This document shows positions 12,175 to 23,335 of a DNA stretch of 64,000 bases, piece after piece. Within the stretch, counting starts at the first letter, position 1, and each line of letters begins with the position of its first letter. The position numbers and the translations under genes were made by a program. This DNA comes from Polytrichum commune. Its lineage: Eukaryota > Streptophyta > Polytrichopsida > Polytrichales > Polytrichaceae. Below the pieces are notes generated by a model that was given only the letters and a program-made list of their open reading frames with translations, made no database searches and was not told the DNA's origin. The stretch covers positions 39,137,554 to 39,201,553 of the forward strand of contig OX485803.1 of assembly GCA_950295325.1 (NCBI GenBank), written 5' to 3'.

Positions 12175-12678
12175 GGGCCACTTCACACACGAGCCAAGAG
12201 CCGTGACCATGAGATTGTGAGAGCCCAAAAGAAAGTGTCCAAAGGCCGTCGCAAGAAACCTCCAAGATCATGTAGTGTGGTAACAAATCCTCAAGTGTAG
12301 TGTGATGATGTATGTGACCGGACCCTCAATCAAATGCTATTTCAATGAATTTTCATTCATGCCGGGCCTCACACATGATAAAATAGAATAAATCAACAAC
12401 TGTGAATGTTCAAAGTGCCATGGTCTCCTGGTTTTGTTGTTAGGCCTACCTCCAAGAGGTGGTTTTTGACAATAGTCCAAGTGACCATGAAACACGATCC
12501 ATTCGATGCCATGTGAAAAGAAATCCATGTAGACTTTACATCCATCTTGCATTCACATACTCCGTTGGTCCCTCAAGCGTAGTGTGAAGCGAACTTGGAC
12601 CGGCTCCGCCTTTTCCACCAATGAGAATGGTTGACATGAAATAGTCACGGGCTCTCAGTCTTGTGTGTGAAGCGGCCC
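12175..12678. mobile_element. Tourist-like MITE, copy B
   Basis: Begins GGGCCACTTCACACACGAG and ends as the inverse, TGTGTGTGAAGCGGCCC. Subterminal AAGAGCCGTGACCAT pairs with the inverse at the right. Flanked by TAA (12172-12174) and TAC (12679-12681), so the TAA target duplication has one mismatch. It lies in inverted orientation relative to copy A. Non-coding, 504 bp. Confidence 0.8.
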
Positions 12679-12681
12679 TAC

Positions 12682-14474
12682 ACAAATAAGAAAGTCCAAT
12701 AACTAGAACACGAAGATAGAATCAATGTGTGATGAGATCACAACACATCAAATTTTCCATTTATTTTTTGGGAAAATGCGGGAACGTTCATTGCGAAAGA
12801 AACCAACACGTCTATTATTTTGAGGAGTTTGAACAGTCCCACGCACACAACAAGTGTCGCTTGAGAACGGGGCAATCAAAAAGGACTCTTCTTCTTCTTC
12901 TTCTTCTTCCCTCCAATTTTTTCAAAACCCTTTGTGACCCCGGGTCACCAATTCAAAGGGGCTCTTGTCGTGTTGTGTATAATAACAACGAGGTGAGAAA
13001 TTTGAGGTGGTGACAAGGTGATGAGACCGAAGGGGCAAGAAGAGGACAAGGGAAAAGAAGATTCAAGGTGTTGGAGTCCCCCCCTTCGATACCAATTCAC
13101 CCACTCCTCCGGAGCCCAAAGCCGTACATAGAAGAAGGCCTAGCTTATAGGTAATAGTAATGTCCATACATGTCTACAAAACCAACCGTCATAAATATCT
13201 TGTCTAGTAATATTTAGCTCCTTCCCCACACATGTTTCCCACATCCAACAAATGTACGTGTGGGGTACATTTGAGGGTGGGCCCCGCCCGGCTCCCGTAG
13301 AAGGAAATGGCCCGAAAAGTGTGGCAACAAGGGGAAGGGACTTAAAGGCCTTGGCAGAGGGTGAGGGTATGGAGTGAAGCCATTTTTGGGGGTGCCCTTG
13401 CTTTCCTCCTTTTAACATACTTATTTAATACTCTCAATTATATGACATCCCTCGCGTTTGTCTCCATGGGATTATGACGCCTTGCTATTTGGAAGGGCTC
13501 CTCGGAATCAAGCGAAGGAAGCTAGCTCTATATCTATCCCCGATCATCATCACTCGCTCTTTGCTTTGTTGCGCCTTTAAGTTATTTTTGTTGTTGTTGT
13601 TTGAGGTGCTTGATCACTTTGGAGGACATTTAGGTGGTCAAAGTGAAGAACTCCAAACAAAATGATACGGCTATTGGGAGCTCGTATTGGGTGGTCGTAT
13701 ATCATCTTCATTCCATTCCCTCACAAGCATATTCTGCCCCTTTTGTGAGGAGCCTTTTCACTCAACCTTTTTATGGACGAGGAGGGTGTGGGTGTGGGGG
13801 GCGGAATGAATTTAAATGTTGGGTAGTTTGGTTGCACCGTGTCTTTTAAGGCACGGGGATCAATGACAACACGGGGCCTTTGTGAGAGAAAAGGCTTCCC
13901 CCCCCCCCAAGGACTTTTCTAGGTTGAAAGTATGCGCTCTTATTGAGGGGCACTCCTCCCCTCCCCAAATACATTTTGGCCGTTCGATTGGATCGAGAAT
14001 CGTCTCGTTTTGTGGGTTTCAACATCCACGTTGAGATGCATAAGTTGTTATAAGTGGTCAAAGTGAACATGTCTTCTGGTGTCCGTTCTTAACAACAAGT
14101 CGTTTCATGTACTACTCAAATATGAGTGTTGGACGAAGAAGAGTGACCACATAAGGTCCATATATCTTATGACTTCATGCAAGAGTGGATGCCAAAGCCC
14201 ATCAACAAATAAACAAAGGGGAAAAGACTTGTCCTTGCGTAAATAAATGTCCTTGATATCAAAGTTCTTGAACTCAAATGCATTCAAGTCCTCATGGATT
14301 TTTATTTTTTTATTTTTATTTTTTGTTCATGAGAATTTTTTTAACATACCCAAAACTCTCAATTGTTGAAAGTGTATGCTTAGGTATAGGTGATTCCAAG
14401 ACATGTGGTTCTCAAATAGTCTTCTTTCCCCCTAATATTTTGTTTCTCGGAGGATATTAAACATGAAATTAGTA
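12682..14474. other. Intergenic DNA with microsatellites and C-runs
   Basis: Holds a CTT array at about 12889-12911, an 11-base C-run at 13898-13908 and relatively GC-rich stretches around 13040-14060. Open frames are below 95 codons and none has a recognised domain. The GC-rich part could be the remains of a gene, but no splice-linked coding signal was found. Confidence 0.35.
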
Positions 14475-14800
14475 GGAGAAGATGAGCAAATCCAAATCAT
14501 GTACTAATATTCCCCTCACAATTTTCAAACATCTATAAGAAACGACTTATTTCATTGTATAAGTGAAGATTCTCTTTCTTCTTAACCGATCTTATAACCC
14601 CCCCCCCCCGACCACCTTCCCCCAACGATGTTACACAACCATTATATTGATTATTGAACTTTAAACAATTAACTAATTTTGAGCAAATAGTTTCAACCTC
14701 TTTTAAGCACAACCTTTTGCGGTCTTAATTCTTAGATCCGCACATACTTAAATTAACCACATAAGTTTCAATTAACGTCGGTAACCAAATCATACCCAAT
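14475..14800 (+). repeat. Dispersed repeat D, copy 2
   Basis: Aligns with 10030-10340: gagcaaatccaaatcatg, attgtataagtgaagattct, actaattttgagcaaatag and ttttaagcacaac. A C-run of about 12 at 14598-14609 interrupts it. Confidence 0.5.
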
Positions 14801-14826
14801 TATTAACCTTAAGTTCAACTTATCGC

Positions 14827-14975
14827 CCACCCACACTTACTGGTGCAGGCCACTAGTGAACGGTTCCTACCAACAATGGTTACATCCAGTGACTCTCACT
14901 GGCTAAACCAACTCTAAAAGTGGCCCGTGCTGGTAGGCACCGTTCACTGGTGACCCGCACCAGTAAGTGTGGGTG
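14827..14975. mobile_element. Foldback MITE (149 bp)
   Basis: Nearly perfect inverted arms: CCACCCACACTTACTGGTGC at the left is matched by the inverse at the right, continuing to GTGAACGGTxCCTACCA. The loop is about 55 bp. Non-coding; the target duplication is not clear. Confidence 0.7.
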
Positions 14976-15754
14976 GACTATTCCTTTGCGGTTTGCCTTC
15001 AGTTTGGGGGGATGGGCACATAACATGCTCTTGACTAGGGGTTTAGAGTGAAGGCAAATGGTGGGGCCTTCAACTCACTATTTTCCATCCCAATGACAAT
15101 CCATTAGGATATCATCCGCCTTCGGCACCGCCGAATCTTCTCACGCATCCGTGCTTGGTTTGTCGGCTATAGTGTTCGTATATAAGCTAAGTTAACAAGT
15201 TATAGATATATATAGATATATATATATATATGCCCGGGGCTTGCCTTTTTTCCCCCTCATCCTCAAATTGTGATGAAATGACGTAGCTTATCTTGGCTCC
15301 CTCCGTCCATCCGTCCCCCCTCCTCGCCACTCCCAATGTGGCCTCCACTCAAAAGTGACGGTGGCAGGAAAAGTACGTCCCAAGACATGCCGACCACCCT
15401 CACCATCCACTTGACTCGACTTCTTAAAAGCCACCAAAATACCATTTTACGACTCGTAAACGCTAGTTTAATAGAAAGAAGCCCTAAATATCTTCTTCAA
15501 CTATGTTATGTTGTGTTGTGTTGTGTTGTGTTGATGAGACCCTCTCCTTCCTACTACTACTACTCCTCCTCCTCCTCTAGCTAGCCTAGCTACCTTGTTA
15601 CTTTGTTGGGAAAAAAACGGTTCCCTTCTAACACACTTCACACGCTACGTGGCCACCTTGTCAGCCCACCCGCAGAGTTGTACGTTAATAAGGCGAGCCG
15701 ACTCATGTGGAACATGGAAATATCTCATGGCCACTCGGAATACACATGAGAGGC
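14976..15754. other. Intergenic DNA with simple repeats
   Basis: Contains a TA-rich array at 15203-15231 (tatagatata units), a GTTGT pentanucleotide array at about 15506-15533, and CTA and CCT arrays at about 15554-15577. No gene recognised; the 82- and 88-codon frames crossing it are simple-repeat driven. Confidence 0.45.
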
Positions 15755-15757
15755 TAA

Positions 15758-16151
15758 GGGCCGGTTTACACTACGGTGGAGAAGGCCTCCGGTCGGTCAA
15801 GAATGCTTGGCCAAGACATGGTTATATGAGGCAAATGGTGGATGTGCCGGAGAAGAATTAAAGGCAATAAAATATTGTTATTGAGTTGGGCTTCTCCGGA
15901 GGAGGAGTTTCTTGTCCGGCCTCTTCAGGCCGGACAAGAAACTCCTCCTCCGGAGAAGCCCAACTCCAAAAAGTGATGCCATGTAGGCGGCCATGTCATT
16001 TTATCATCCATAAGAAAAGTTCACCATCATTGTTTTCTTCACCTAGTGTAAACACCCACCGGTCAAGAGTTGCATTTTCGACCAATCACAATTGAGAAAC
16101 GCCCTTTTTTTCATGACCGGTGGACTTCTCCACCGTAGTGTAAACCGGCGC
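15758..16151. mobile_element. GGGCCGG-ended MITE with TAA duplication
   Basis: Terminal inverted repeats of about 27 bp: GGGCCGGTTTACACTACGG at the left, its inverse with one or two changes at the right. The flanks are exactly TAA (15755-15757 and 16152-16154), as for PIF/Harbinger derivatives. Its centre carries the 84-bp perfect hairpin listed next. No coding capacity. Confidence 0.88.
15883..15966. repeat. 84-bp perfect hairpin
   Basis: Left arm 15883-15922 and right arm 15927-15966 are perfectly complementary over 40 bp, with a 4-base loop (CTTC). The arms are GC-rich (they include CTCCGGAGGAGGAG and GTCCGGCC), unlike the surrounding AT-rich interior. It lies in the middle of the MITE at 15758-16151. 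A transcript through it would form a very stable duplex. It may be a recent hairpin-end or gap-repair product, or a nested palindromic element. Confidence 0.9.
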
Positions 16152-16154
16152 TAA

Positions 16155-18521
16155 GATTACCCTTGGGTCAAGTATAATGCTATGAACCCCCGAGTTCAGT
16201 CTTAGTAACAATGAGTTTCGGAGTTTCGGAAATGCAAATGACGCTATGCAGCACCAAGGTGATGATGTATGTGTCCCTCGTGTTGTGAGTTTTGGAAGAA
16301 TCATTCTTCACTTATGTTGGGTCAGTACTCGCTTTTCGAGTGTTGTTCACTATGCAAGGGTGAACATACATACGTGTGAGCGTATGTTGTCGAAATAGGA
16401 TGGTTGTTTAGTTTTGATTAGTTTGCGAGCATGAGGTGTGGCATCGGTGACACACGTTAACGCTAACGGTACAAAATACTACAAGGCTTCATTCAAGGAG
16501 TGCTACTGACATGGTATATAGGTTTTTTTTATTTTCTTTCTGTTTGTTCTTTTTGGTAAGAGACCAAGTGATGTAGGCTCAGTAATGTTACGCATGATCG
16601 ACTTTGTACTGACAAATTCTACGGGTTTAGGTATGAGATAAAATGTAAAGGTCCTACCTTCGCATCGAGCTTGAGATTAATCTACCTTAATCTACCTTCC
16701 AAGACCTTTACAATTTCAAAGGAGAGTACATGAAATCAAAGTTCCAAAGCATCTTTATTTTCATTATACTTATTCACCTCCACATCTAATATTGGCCTCC
16801 TTTAGCATTATCCCTTAAATATTAAAGACAAAGGTATAAAGGGTTCCCCCCCCTCCTCCGGGCGCCCCTCCGCCAGAATGTGATAGTAGTCTATGGGTGA
16901 AAAGGTTTTCATGGTGTCAACATTTCTAGCTATTCATAGAGGTGAACAAAGATTACATTTAGTCTAACAAAAAGTAAAAACAAAAACCCAACAACGAAAT
17001 ACCACCCTCCATTCCTTCCAACTTCATAAAGTTATTGGGTCTAACCTTGTCCTGATATGCAATACATTTATCAAGGCTTTCGTAAGTTCTCAAGGAGATG
17101 ACAATCATGATCATTGGAGGGGGAAAACGAACAAGTCATTATGCACTTGTGGCCGACAATCATGTAATATCATACAATAAAGTTTCTTATATTTTATTAT
17201 CCTTGATTATTTCATCACTACTAGCACACCATCGCTAATTAAATACATCCAAAGATATTCTAAATCACGGCAACGACACATGGAAGTCATCCCATGATGC
17301 CCTAGCCCCAACCCCTCCAAAAATCACGGAAATAGGTCCACTTGCATTATTGTTGTGTATCACAAATTTTCCCAATAGGAAAGTAACCTCCCCCCCCCCC
17401 CCTTTCCAATGCTTTGGATTTAGAGCATCAGTTATAATATTGTTTGGAGTGGTCAATAATCCCTATCACTCTTTTGTAGAAAAATGTTGATCTTATTTTA
17501 CTTTACATTTTTGGTTCAAGTCAACTTTAACTCCTTATATTCTTAAAATCATGCTTGTATGAATGAATTGAATTTAGATCATTCCTTCGCTTTTGGTGGG
17601 CAAGGGCGGCGTTGGTCCAAGCGTATTCTTTCGTAACACCCAAGGCGCCACATAGAATACATCGAAGCAAAGATTTTTACTTGGTCAAAGGAGATAGGTG
17701 ATTCCCTATAAAGGAGTTGATATCCTCTCCTTTATATGTTGCACACTCGAAGAAGGGGAAGAGCTTGAAGGAAGAGGATAAAAACTCATCCCCTTTAGTG
17801 TGGGCTTTTAGTATTGTTCTAAGCTTTTGTTACCAATTTCATGTCCTTATTTAATGTGGTTCACATTGTAGTTTAACAACACAATATTTCACCCAAAAAA
17901 GACAAAAACAATGCAGTGTGCAAAATGACACATGTCACAACATAACACATACTTAAACTCGACTTGGGGGGTCAAAGGTCTTATTATGACATGGAGTAAC
18001 TTAGTGATCATGTGGAAGGTTAGGCCCTAGATGGGTATTACTTCTTTAATTCCCCTCGGTTTGCACTGGTTCTCCCAAGGGTGGTTGTCTTTTGGTTATA
18101 TTCTTGCAATTAGTTTTTCCAATTTGTGCCAAGGTAACACAAACTTAAACTTATGGTACATCATTTAAGAATGCGGATTCAGCCCATTTGTTTTTTCACT
18201 TTGAGGGTGGTGTGAAAACGGTGTTACAAAGAGTCTCAAGATTTACACAAAGAAAGGGCTAATTTTACACACCTTTGCTCACTTCACCACTAATGGCACC
18301 ACGTACACATGCCATAAGTCCCACACGTTTGCAACGACAATTAGTTTAGCAAGACACTTTATTTCACCAACAATACTTCGATCAAAGTAATCCACCGTAA
18401 TATATCCATGGCGCTTGCCGTAACTACCCACACAAAAGAGATAAATATTATCCTTTGTTCGATTTCACCTTTAAATTGGTGGTATGAGTTTAGATGTGTT
18501 TGTGATAGAATGTGTGGGGCC
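16155..18521. other. Intergenic DNA
   Basis: No gene found in about 2.4 kb. Contains C-runs at about 16846-16860 and 17389-17402. Small open frames (60-70 codons) show no domains. Confidence 0.4.
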
Positions 18522-18524
18522 TAA

Positions 18525-19010
18525 AGCCACTTTACACACAGACCAAGAGTCACGACCACGAAAATCCAAGGGCCCTTGAAAATCATCCAAAGGCCGTAAT
18601 GCAGGAAATAGGTACCAATTGTCAAACGATAGGCTCTCAAGCTTAATTCAAAGTAAAAGTGGACCACGTCGAGGGTCACAACACGTGTTCAAGTTTGGAT
18701 CCATGTCGGACCCCCCCTCCATGGCAAAAACAATATGTGTACAAGCCATCATCCTAATTCATTCCAACAACCTCTAGTTTTGCGTTAGACCCACCTCAAT
18801 TTGATAAGCCCGATGCAATATCTTCAAAACGATATAATATTATGCACTTGCTACCACGTAGTTTCCATCCATTTGAGTCTCTTTGGTCCCTTAGACTCCT
18901 CATGATGTAGTCTAAAGTGAACTTGGACTGTCTCCAGCTTCTCGACCAATCACATAATTTGCATATCACGGGTCAAGGGCCCTCAAGCTCTAGTGTAGTA
19001 AAAGTGGCCC
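18525..19010. mobile_element. Tourist-like MITE, copy D (diverged)
   Basis: Left end AGCCACTTTACACACAGACC and right end inverse AAAGTGGCCC are diverged versions of the copy A/B termini, and subterminal AAGAGTCACGACCA is kept. Flanks are TAA (18522-18524) and TTA (19011-19013). 486 bp; older than the other copies by divergence. Confidence 0.7.
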
Positions 19011-19013
19011 TTA

Positions 19014-19384
19014 CACAAGGACCACGACCAAATATGCAGGGGCACGGAGCTCAAGTACTCACAAGAGCAAGCCTAGCTAAGGAGCAGGCAAAATGAAGCC
19101 CGGGATTCATGAAATCCGAGATAGGAATCCCATAGCACCCTAAGTTTGAGGGCATGGCAGGAGACGCGCAGACATTCCTTCAGCCCAAAGTCCCACTGCC
19201 AGCCGCATCATAGCTTAGCTTACATTAGATACAAAGGCAAGGCGAGGTAAGCGGGTCTTTAACGGACACTAATTCTCCCTCTTGGCACCCACCTATCGTG
19301 GAAACATGCGATTAGTGCGGCATGATTAGCCATTCGCCTCATAATTTACGGAGTTCTCATGAATATCTTGTTCGTTATCAAAGT
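19014..19384. other. Intergenic DNA ending in a piece of repeat D
   Basis: No gene. The last about 50 bp (cttgttcgttatcaaagtga) match dispersed repeat D, which continues at 20053 after the nested elements, so the outer element inserted into a repeat D copy. Confidence 0.45.
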
Positions 19385-20052
19385 GAATAAGGTAGAGGGG
19401 CCCTTTCCCGCTCGAATTTCAGATTGGCATGTTCATTGGGGAGTTATTAAGGGGGAATCAATCTTGGAAGATGTGCAAAGTACATTGGAATAATTAATTT
19501 TGGATTAATATTGAATTAGTTATGAATTTTGGAAGGAGAACTCATAGGGGTACCCAAAACCACTCACCCCAAAAAGGATAACATTACCCAACCCAATACT
19601 CTTAACTCCGGCGCGGAGTTCAATGCGGCTCCGGGGAGGTTCGGATGCCAGCTCCGGTGGGTTCGGGTGGGTTGGGGCAAAAATTGCCCCCTATTTTTTT
19701 GATTGGGTGGGGCCTTACTTGATCTCATAAGGGGCCTCCTAGAGTAATTTGGGGCCGTAGAACCCAAATTTAGCAAAAAAAACCAAAAAAGTCATCAAGG
19801 GGCCAAAACGGGGAGGGCCAAAAAAATGGACCCACCGGAGCTGGCATCCGAACCTCCCCGGAGCCGCATCGGAGCCGCATCGAACTCCGCGCCGGAGTTA
19901 AGAGTATTGGGTTGGGTAATGTTAGGGCCCCAAAAATGTACACCATGATTACATAGAAATTTGAGGTTGGAAGCTATAATGTACCTCTTGTTTGGATAGG
20001 TCTAGTGAGCGGTTTAAGGACCCGAGCGGGAAAGGGCCCCTCTACCTTATTC
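19385..20052. mobile_element. Outer element of a nested pair, 30-bp perfect inverted ends
   Basis: The 30 bp at 19385-19414 (through GGTAGAGGGGCCCTTTCCCG) are perfectly inverted at 20023-20052. Without the inner element the unit would be about 300 bp. It sits inside a copy of repeat D, and no clear target duplication is visible. It may be TA- or TTA-targeting. Non-coding. Confidence 0.8.
19576..19927. mobile_element. Inner Mutator-like MITE with about 95-bp inverted arms
   Basis: The arms start TAACATTACCCAACCC and read through a GC-rich block (CTCCGGCGCGGAG, GGTTCGGATGCCAGCTCC). The right arm carries a 12-bp tandem duplication (CGATGCGGCTCC, twice) that the left lacks. Exact 9-bp direct repeats CCCCAAAAA lie at 19567-19575 and 19928-19936. 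Long arms plus a 9-bp duplication point to Mutator-like elements, although the three outermost bases differ between the ends. Confidence 0.75.
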
Positions 20053-20690
20053 TCTTCTTTACTGAGCGGTCATGTAAGGGTGAGTTCCCATGCAAGCCGC
20101 TTGTCCACTAGATTCTAGAAAGCAGTGGGTCAGAGGTGTTCGCGTGTACTGAAGCGCAAGCCGCCATCCAATGACGTTCTGGTGGTCCGCTCGAATGTGG
20201 AGGGCCATGGGACATGTGCCACCGGACATATGTGAGTCCACTAAATAATCTTTAACCTACAAGTGCCGGTCATCGGAGGTTTTGAAAGACCGGTTTTAGG
20301 AGGAGGAGGAGGAGGAGGAGAAAGGTTAGTAGGTGGGCCCGGATTTGAGAAGATGGGAGTAGCTACACTAAATATGATGTTGAGTGTCACAAATTGTAAT
20401 TGTCTTGCTCGATACTCGTTGTAAACCGTGGTTTAATGTCACCAAAGACATCCTTAGAAGCAACATCCGGTGCTTTTCAAATCCGTGAGAGTTTGTTGCC
20501 ACTCAAGTCTACCAGTCTTTAGTAAGGAATCCCCCACACAACTTGGTGTGTTTTCTTCACCGGCCAATTGAAGAGCATTAAAAACCATATCGTTCTATTG
20601 ACGTCAAATAATCCATGGAAGACCATTCCCCAAGACGAACCAAATACGATTGAAAGATTTCAATGATTTGTGAAGAGGTTGATCAAAGAG
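20053..20690. other. Intergenic DNA
   Basis: No gene. An AGG array lies at about 20300-20322. At 20364-20390 there is a solitary CTACACTAAATATGATG/GAGTGTCAC terminus of the CTACAC family, whose partner end is not clear. Confidence 0.4.
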
Positions 20691-20699
20691 GTGTATAGA

Positions 20700-21185
20700 A
20701 ATTGTCAAATCAAGCACTTTGATTTATGGTTAACTATTTTCGAGCATTTTGAACTCAAAATTGCTTTAATATGTATATTGTTGGAAAGTCTTGAAATTTC
20801 ATTTCTTTTGGTGGTAGTTTTGTGCAGTTCCGAGTTGTATTGGCATAGTTATAAGCATTTGAAGGCACGTTAAGTTTATGCATTTCATTTCTAGATAGTA
20901 ATCTACTTTTGCATATTTTGAGGTGAGTTTTGATCCAATTTTCTTCACTATTGAAAAGTTATTGGGAATTGCACAACTTTTGGTATGAGTTGTATTGATA
21001 GAATCATGTCCATTTGAAGGTTAATTGAGTTTTAAAAGTTGATTTCAAGGTAATGATCTACTTTTACACATTTTGAGGTCGATTCTCATCCAATCCTTTC
21101 AATATACTTAATGTTGGAAAGCTACTATAACAATGCATCATTTGGTGGAGATTTTGCTCAATTTTGATAGAGGTATGAAATTTAT
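20700..21185 (+). repeat. Three diverged tandem units of about 150-190 bp
   Basis: Blocks recur in the same order: (ga)tctacttttgcatattttgaggt, a stretch with ttggaaagt, tttggtgg(t/a)gatttt(g)tgc, and a (t/g)ttgtattgatag type end. Units begin near 20710, 20895 and 21050. Divergence is high and the boundaries are approximate. They lie directly upstream of the CENP-B-type fragment. Confidence 0.5.
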
Positions 21186-21246
21186 GGGTGATGTAAAAAT
21201 GGTACTTTAGTGATTTTATTGTGCGGTTGGAGTTGTGAATGACAAG

Positions 21247-21545
21247 GTGGAACTACTGGGAAGAGAAAGAGGATAAGTCCGACATTAGATGATAAGAGAG
21301 AGAGAGTTGGTGCAACTTTATCGATCAAATCCTAGTTTGACTCAACAAATGATAGCAATTGACTTCAACAAGAGGCATAAGGGGAAGGAAGTTCGGAGAA
21401 ACATCATCGGTCACATTCACAAGAACTCTACAAAAAAAAATTGGAGGTTGGTGACAACCACGAAGAGCTTAAGAGAGAGAAAGGGCCAAAGTATCAGGCC
21501 TTGAGGATGATTTGATTGCATAGTTCAAAAATACCTTTATTTCAT
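21247..21545 (+). pseudogene. N-terminal DNA-binding fragment of a pogo/CENP-B-type transposase
   Basis: The frame reads basic residues (TGKRKRISPTLDDKRE), then ELVQLYRSNPSLTQQMIAID and a short helix with NIIGHIHKNS. This is the helix-turn-helix layout of pogo/Tigger and CENP-B N-termini (family knowledge: basic start, nP..tQ..la..F, ..ti..il). After RKG the match goes on in another frame as KYQALEDDLIA-stop-FKN, corresponding to the start of the second CENP-B-type helix-turn-helix, so there is one frameshift near 21505 and a TAG where tryptophan is usual. The DDE domain is absent downstream. A dead, truncated copy. Confidence 0.55.
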
Positions 21546-21549
21546 ATAA

Positions 21550-22511
21550 ATGTGAATGTCATGACTATACATCTTCATTTTTTTTTAATGTTGCTTAAGG
21601 TCAAACTCTGAATTGTCATTATAGTTTAGTAGATTTGTGGAAGAGATGAATTAGGTTCAAAATTCATGATATAATTTTGCATGTTTGTAAAGACATTCAA
21701 AAGAATATTTATTTTGTACATGTGGCAAAATATCTAATGTGTGTTTTCATGAAGTACCTCATTACTATAACACAGAGGTCCGATTTGTCATACTATTTAA
21801 AATGTGATACTTCCACAACACGACGGTTTTCTAGTTTCCCAAACACGTCATATTAAAGAGGTAGGATTGTAGTCACAAATGGAATGGTCTTCGACTGCCA
21901 ATTATGTAAGGTAGATGAGGCTAATGTGACACCTCCAACTTTGTGGAATCATCCAACCGATGTATTCAAGCATTAGAAGTTTGAGCAAGTTAGCAACTGC
22001 GAATTAGGACCAAAAATTTAAAATCGCTAAAAACGGAGTTGAGGAAGTTGTTGATCTAGTCTCCATAATAAAAGATTCTTTAATTCCCAATGCGGTGTCG
22101 TAGGAGGAACTTTTTAATAGTTCAATTTTATATAAGTGGACAACATCACTAGCAGATTCTACATGGGTCACTTGCCAATGAATACCAAGTTTGATGCCAA
22201 TATTGGATGTGTTGTGTCTTTAAAGTGGTCACATGTAAGATAAAAAGTTGCCGAATTATTTTTTCATTATAGAATGCCCACAATACAAGTTGGTTGGCAC
22301 CTCACATCCACATGTTGCCTCCTAATTTGCCCACCTCGGGCACAAAATCAAGGGTGTCATAGCTTGGTGGATATCACTCCTAATTATGGAGATGGTGGGT
22401 GCAGTTTGACTTTTGCAAAGGTGACTAACCCAAATATTATCAAGGCAGCGTTTATTGAAACTCAACTAGACTAGAGATGAGATTGCACAAGCAAGAACAC
22501 ATACACAAAGG
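21550..22511. other. Intergenic DNA
   Basis: No gene or repeat boundary recognised. The catalytic part expected after the CENP-B-type fragment is not found here. Confidence 0.35.
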
Positions 22512-22730
22512 CATATGAACAATGCTTGGAGTGAGATGGTCATCCTCACCCCTTGCCTTGCCCTTTAGTGCTCATTTTCAACTTGGTTCTCACAAACAAT
22601 ATGGGATAACTCTTCTCCCACCACGGACTAGCCTTGTAGGCTTATTACAACCTCATTCTTTCTAGTATTACATTTCTATGACTACGAGCAATCTAGTGCT
22701 CCACCTTCAACATTGTTAAATCACCATATC
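22512..22730 (+). repeat. Dispersed repeat E, copy 1
   Basis: About 215 bp matching 52098-52310 in inverted orientation at roughly 85 per cent by eye. Shared blocks are aacaatgcttggagtgagatgg, ccttgccctttagtgctc, caatatgggataact and caagc/caatctaatgctccacc. Open frames over both copies are broken; I do not recognise a protein. Confidence 0.7.
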
Positions 22731-22884
22731 TTATTCAACTACCACATTAAAATGATTGTACCGCCAATTAGGAGTCAAAAATAGGTGTATGATTAAGGAA
22801 GCTAACCAAATTAGCCTCATCTACCTTAGGTTACAATGGTCCCAAGTTTGGGATCCAAACCGCTCTAGGAAAGAAGTGGCATTC

Positions 22885-22947
22885 AATATGGTCAATTTGG
22901 TATAAGGAAATTCACTCTGCCATTCCTTATACCAAATTGACCATATT
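22885..22947. repeat. 25-bp perfect hairpin
   Basis: Left arm 22885-22909 pairs perfectly with right arm 22923-22947 across a 13-base loop. The arms read AATATGGTCAATTTGGTATA and on. It does not overlap a recognised element and lies just upstream of the CTACAC-family copy at 22976. Confidence 0.85.
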
Positions 22948-22975
22948 CACTAAGCAATTTACTCTTTCCGTCCTT

Positions 22976-23335
22976 GACACTACACCCTTTATGGTATTTA
23001 GTGTCATGTACACTATTTGTGAAGGGCCTAAACTAGATGCCTAGAGGTCTCAAAGTGGCACGTTCTCTAATTGCCAAGATGATTCCATTTATCAACATAA
23101 GTAATTTTTTAAGTGAAAAAACATCTACATATGACATTTAGAGCAACACATTGAGATACTTCAGATGATAGTCGTGCACTTTAGTATGCAAGGGGAAGAT
23201 ATTTTGAGCATACTAATGGCAAGTGTCATTTGTGTATACTTTAGTTAACTTGTACGATGTAACCTAGCATATGCCTCAAAATTGGGTAAGTGACACTATT
23301 ATGCAATGAGACCTCATATATCACAACTGGTGTTG
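22976..23335. mobile_element. CTACAC-family element, long variant
   Basis: The left end CTACACCCTTTATGGTATTT continues to AGTGTCATGTACAC, and the interior aligns with 31731-31998 (GAAGGGCCTAAACTAGATG, then GTAACCTAGCATATGCCTCA, then AAGTGACACTATT). The right terminus is degraded (aactggtgttgt). Non-coding. Confidence 0.6.
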
